7,545 bases of DNA. Origin: JBBRLG01 sp038231495. Its GTDB lineage: Bacteria; Planctomycetota; Planctomycetia; Gemmatales; Gemmataceae. Shown here piece by piece: positions 5,645 to 7,545 of the stretch. The notes below the pieces were generated by a model. It did not search any database, was not told the origin of the DNA, and saw only the letters and a program-made list of their open reading frames with translations. The first letter of the stretch is position 1. The number at the start of each line of letters is the position of its first letter. The position numbers and the translations under genes were made by a program. Where the stretch lies: NCBI GenBank assembly GCA_038231495.1, contig JBBRLG010000376.1, forward strand, positions 1-7,545, in the 5' to 3' direction.

Positions 5645-5714
5645 GCGAGCCGGGAGCGTCAGCGACCGGAGTTTGCCGTCGGAAGAACTCCGGTCGCTGA
5701 CGCTCCCGGCTCGC
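5645..5714. repeat. Perfect 29-bp inverted repeat between convergent genes
   Basis: Arms 5645-5673 and 5686-5714 are exact reverse complements over 29 bp, separated by a 12-nt loop (5674-5685). The core reads GGGAGCGTCAGCGACCGGAG. It lies 9 nt after the kinase stop and 8 nt before the stop of the convergent GATase-like gene, so both mRNAs would fold it. A T7 run (5637-5643) precedes the stem on the plus strand rather than following it, and the minus strand has A7 after it, so it is not a textbook rho-independent terminator. I recall similar REP-like elements in Gemmata-type genomes. Likely roles are mRNA 3'-end protection or bidirectional termination. Confidence 0.85.
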
Positions 5715-5722
5715 CTTGCGGT

Positions 5723-6436
5723 TCACGCCGCGTACGCCAACTTTTCCACACCTTCGCGGTTTACACAGGCGTCGATCAGGCCGCGGAATAACTGAATGTC
5801 CAAACCCGACGCCGTCGCCGACGCGGGCTGCCACTGGATGCCCATCGCGTACCAGCCGAAAAACTCCGCCGCTTCAATCCCCTCGACCACGCCGTCCAGG
5901 GCGTTCGCCCCGACCCGGAAGCCGCGGGCGATGCGCTGCACCGCCCGGCGATGCTCGCTGTTTACAACGACTTCGCCCTCGCCATAGAGGTCGGCAAGCT
6001 GCGTGCCTTCGATGACGTTGATGGCGTGACGGAGGCCGCGCTCCGGCGGGTGGCGGTGTTGGAGCGCTTCGGGCTGGTCGCGCGGCAAGTCGAAAAACAT
6101 CGTGCCGCCGAACGCGGTATTGAGGGCGTGCATGCCGTGGTCGATGCCCAGCAGCGGCAGCTTGTGTTCCTTGCACCAGTGGCACAGCGTGTCGAACTCG
6201 GCGGCCGTCTGCCGGGTGGCGTGGTCGTGGCCGACAAGGACCATGCCCTGCACGCCTTCGAGCAGGTCGTCCCAGGAGCGGCCGTTGGTTTCGGTGATGA
6301 CCAGGGGGTCGGCTTCCGCCGCGGTAAGCGAGGCGGCGATGCCGGCGGGCCAGAGGCCGCACCCGTGCCGTTCGCGCGGGTTGCTGCAATCCGAGCCGTA
6401 AACGCCAATGCGGGGAAGGGGGTGCTGAGTCGGCAT
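5723..6436 (-). CDS. Class I glutamine-amidotransferase-fold protein (PuuD/peptidase C26-like), catalytic triad lost
   Basis: 237 aa, ATG 6436, with AAAGGAG 6 nt upstream (strong). The fold is that of PuuD-type gamma-glutamyl hydrolases: RIGVYG at the start, MVLVGHDHA (65-73), PLLGIDHGMHALNTAFGGT (94-112), VVVNSEHRRAVQRI (156-169) and MGIQWQPA (198-205). In active relatives these blocks read LGICRGMQ-LN-A-GG, VNS-HHQA and VGVQWHPE. Here the nucleophile Cys is Asp99 (codon GAC, 6142-6140), the triad His is Gln203 (CAG) and the Glu is Ala205 (GCG). All three are lost while the surrounding motifs are kept and the frame is intact. The expected amidase is therefore inactive; a binding or regulatory role, or altered chemistry, is inferred. 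It is convergent with the kinase gene and shares the inverted repeat. No signal peptide. Confidence 0.8.
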   Translation of the reverse strand: MPTQHPLPRIGVYGSDCSNPRERHGCGLWPAGIAASLTAAEADPLVITETNGRSWDDLLEGVQGMVLVGHDHATRQTAAEFDTLCHWCKEHKLPLLGIDHGMHALNTAFGGTMFFDLPRDQPEALQHRHPPERGLRHAINVIEGTQLADLYGEGEVVVNSEHRRAVQRIARGFRVGANALDGVVEGIEAAEFFGWYAMGIQWQPASATASGLDIQLFRGLIDACVNREGVEKLAYAA

Positions 6437-6591
6437 GGAGGACTCCTTTCCTCAAGTGACCAGGTGATATAAACCAGGCTGCACTCGTCCTAGTACAGTA
6501 GGCGAGCAGGGGGTATTGTAACGGGGTCAACGCCAATAGCCAGCGGAAAATAGAAAAAATCCCGGCTGGGGTGTGGCAATTTACGGATCGC
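6437..6591. other. Intergenic region between the GATase-like start and the rpiA stop
   Basis: 155 nt, clearly richer in A+T than its flanks. It should hold the promoter of the GATase-like gene. On the minus strand TACAAT (6520-6515) is a good -10 match, but no convincing -35 lies 16-18 nt upstream, and the nearby TTGACC (6530-6525) is too close. The weak terminator of rpiA is at its right end. No ORF is supported here. Confidence 0.4.
6554..6571 (-). terminator. Weak rho-independent terminator candidate for rpiA
   Basis: Minus-strand sequence CCCCAGCCGGG (6571-6561) can form a short 3-bp CCC/GGG stem with an AGCC loop, followed by A and six T (6559-6554), about 20 nt after the rpiA stop. The T-tract is good but the stem is short, so this is tentative. 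Confidence 0.3.
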
Positions 6592-7257
6592 TTACGGGCG
6601 CTGTTTTTCGGACACGAGTTCAAAGCGGTCGTCGCCGACGAGGACGGTGTGCGCCAGGCCCAGAAACAGCCCGGTGCCGACGACGCCGGAAATGGCCCGG
6701 ATTTGCAATTCCAGTTCACCGGCGCGGGGAATGACACCGACGTGACAGTCCAGGATGGCGTTGCCGTTTTCAGTGAGGAAAAGCCGTCCGTCCGGGGCGT
6801 AAACGACCGGGTCGCAGTCGAGCAGTTTGAGCCGGTGCTGGCACAGGGGCAGGGCGAAAGGCACCACCTCGACCGGCAGCTTGCCGCGGCTGCCGAGGAC
6901 CGGAACCTCCTTGCCCGGCCCGATCAGGATGACGAGTTTCTTCGACGCCGCCGCGACGACTTTCTCGCGCACCAGGGCACGGCCGTAGCCCTTGATGAGA
7001 TTGAGGTGCGGGTCCACTTCATCGGCCCCGTCAACGGTGACGGCAAGCGGCATACCCTGTTCGAGTTCGACGAGCGGAATGCCGAGGCCTTGGGCGAGGT
7101 CCGCCGAGGCGCGCGAGGTGGGCACGGCAGTCACGCGAAAGCCGGCCCGAACGCGGTCGCCGAGCAGTTTGATGAATGCCTCCGCCGCGCGGCCGGAGCC
7201 TATGCCGATGGCGGCACCCTCGGGGACGAAATCCAAGACACGATCGAAGATTGTCAC
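6592..7257 (-). CDS. rpiA: Ribose-5-phosphate isomerase A
   Basis: 221 aa. Interconverts ribose 5-phosphate and ribulose 5-phosphate in the cytosolic pentose phosphate pathway. Seen: phosphate loop GIGSGRAAEAFI (18-29), VPTSRAS (45-51), VDGADEVDP (75-83) with Asp76 and Asp79, LIKG with Lys89, REK with catalytic Glu98, LPVEVVPF (127-134), ENGNAILD (163-170) and GVVGTGLF (191-198). All catalytic residues known from the E. coli enzyme are present. Variant features: the loop usually GGGGAL is GYGRAL (90-95), and the phosphate loop has SGRA for TGST. A similar KGxGxAL loop occurs in plant-type RpiA as I recall it. The start is GTG (7257); upstream the frame reaches a TAA at 7311-7309 with no other start. 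GGAG lies 8 nt before the GTG. The N-terminus is about ten residues shorter than typical. It appears to be transcribed singly. Confidence 0.92.
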   Translation of the reverse strand: MTIFDRVLDFVPEGAAIGIGSGRAAEAFIKLLGDRVRAGFRVTAVPTSRASADLAQGLGIPLVELEQGMPLAVTVDGADEVDPHLNLIKGYGRALVREKVVAAASKKLVILIGPGKEVPVLGSRGKLPVEVVPFALPLCQHRLKLLDCDPVVYAPDGRLFLTENGNAILDCHVGVIPRAGELELQIRAISGVVGTGLFLGLAHTVLVGDDRFELVSEKQRP

Positions 7258-7503
7258 GGCCGCTGCTCCGGGACGCTGGTTCCTGCCAACCGATAGCCGT
7301 TGGAGATTTTATGGAGGGCGCGGCGTATTCCTACCGGCAACCGCAGGAGTTCACCCTAGGCGTGGCACCCGCCGTGAACGGCGGGCCGAATACCGCTCCG
7401 CGGCAAGCCCCGTTCAGAGATTGTCTCGCTTTCATGCAGCGATTTCCGTGGGGGTTGGTGCCGGTTGGCTTCGTGCCTGAGCGTTTTGAACTTGGAGGGC
7501 ATT
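7258..7503. other. Upstream region of rpiA, largely non-coding
   Basis: About 246 nt between the rpiA GTG and a possible plus-strand gene start at 7504. It contains the rpiA ribosome binding site (GGAG, 7269-7266) and a hairpin at 7368-7385. A plus-strand frame from ATG 7311 is open to the window end (78 codons), but its product (MEGAAYSYRQPQEF...) resembles nothing I know and has no Shine-Dalgarno, so I do not call it a gene. No clear promoter was found. Confidence 0.4.
7368..7385. repeat. GC-rich hairpin in the right intergenic region
   Basis: CCCGCCG (7368-7374) and CGGCGGG (7379-7385) are perfect reverse complements around a TGAA tetraloop. The stem is 7 bp, all G-C. No T-tract follows on either strand. 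It may be a 5'-UTR structure of rpiA or a dispersed element; its role is unknown. Confidence 0.5.
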
Positions 7504-7545
7504 GTGCGTCAGTACCGACAACCCGATCTGAATGCGGGCCCGCCG
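7504..7545 (+). CDS. Possible start of a plus-strand gene cut by the right edge
   Basis: GTG at 7504 is preceded by GGAGGG (7494-7499), an almost ideal Shine-Dalgarno at 4-5 nt. The frame reads MRQYRQPDLNAGPP to the edge without a stop. Fourteen codons are too few to recognise a family. It would be divergent from rpiA. Confidence 0.3.
   Translation, partial: MRQYRQPDLNAGPP

Noticed and set aside
6525..6530. TTGACC as a -35 box for the GATase-like gene
   Set aside because: Only 4 nt separate it from the TACAAT -10 candidate, and no -10-like sequence is found 16-18 nt downstream.
5874..6737. 287-codon minus-strand ORF
   Set aside because: It runs across the intergenic gap and in the wrong frame through the GATase-like and rpiA genes; its product is Arg/Pro/His-rich with no motif.
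7311..7545. 78-codon plus-strand frame open to the right edge
   Set aside because: No Shine-Dalgarno before ATG 7311, it contains the GC hairpin, and it has no recognised similarity. The GTG at 7504 in another frame has a far better RBS.

Overview
The window (7,545 bp, GC-rich) looks like chromosomal DNA from a planctomycete, probably Gemmataceae-like. This is an inference, not a database result. The clues are an ATP-grasp protein resembling the MfnD/OrfY proteins of methanofuran-type C1 cofactor synthesis, a chloroplast-like variant of RpiA, high GC, and a long palindromic intergenic element of a kind I associate with Gemmata-type genomes. I see no rRNA, tRNA, CRISPR, IS or prophage genes.

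Layout. (1) 1-730, minus strand: a type II toxin-antitoxin cassette. A 72-aa antitoxin candidate overlaps a MazF/PemK-family toxin by 4 nt; the toxin runs off the left edge. A well-formed promoter (TTGACT-17-TAGGAT) with an inverted repeat in its spacer lies upstream, plus a 20-codon ORF with a good ribosome binding site. (2) 754-2470, minus strand: a DHRS4-like short-chain dehydrogenase followed by an AroE-family shikimate dehydrogenase, which may also have its own promoter. (3) 2526-5635, plus strand, divergent from the dehydrogenase across only 55 bp: an apparent three-gene operon of an ATP-grasp ligase, a remote deoxyhypusine-synthase-like protein and an RfaE/HldE-like PfkB kinase. (4) 5645-5714: a perfect 29-bp inverted repeat between convergent genes. 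(5) 5723-6436, minus strand: a class I glutamine-amidotransferase/PuuD-type protein in which all three catalytic-triad positions are replaced. (6) 6592-7257, minus strand: ribose-5-phosphate isomerase A with a GTG start. (7) 7258-7545: mostly non-coding, with a GC-rich hairpin and a possible gene start at the right edge.

Functional reading. aroE and rpiA are core metabolism (aromatic precursor synthesis, pentose phosphates). The most interesting unit is the ATP-grasp / DHS-like / PfkB operon: a ligase, a putative NAD-binding-fold protein without the DHS lysine, and a sugar-kinase-type enzyme, with tight spacing. Together they suggest an undescribed small-molecule pathway. The neighbouring GATase-fold pseudoenzyme is convergent, so any link to the operon is only positional.
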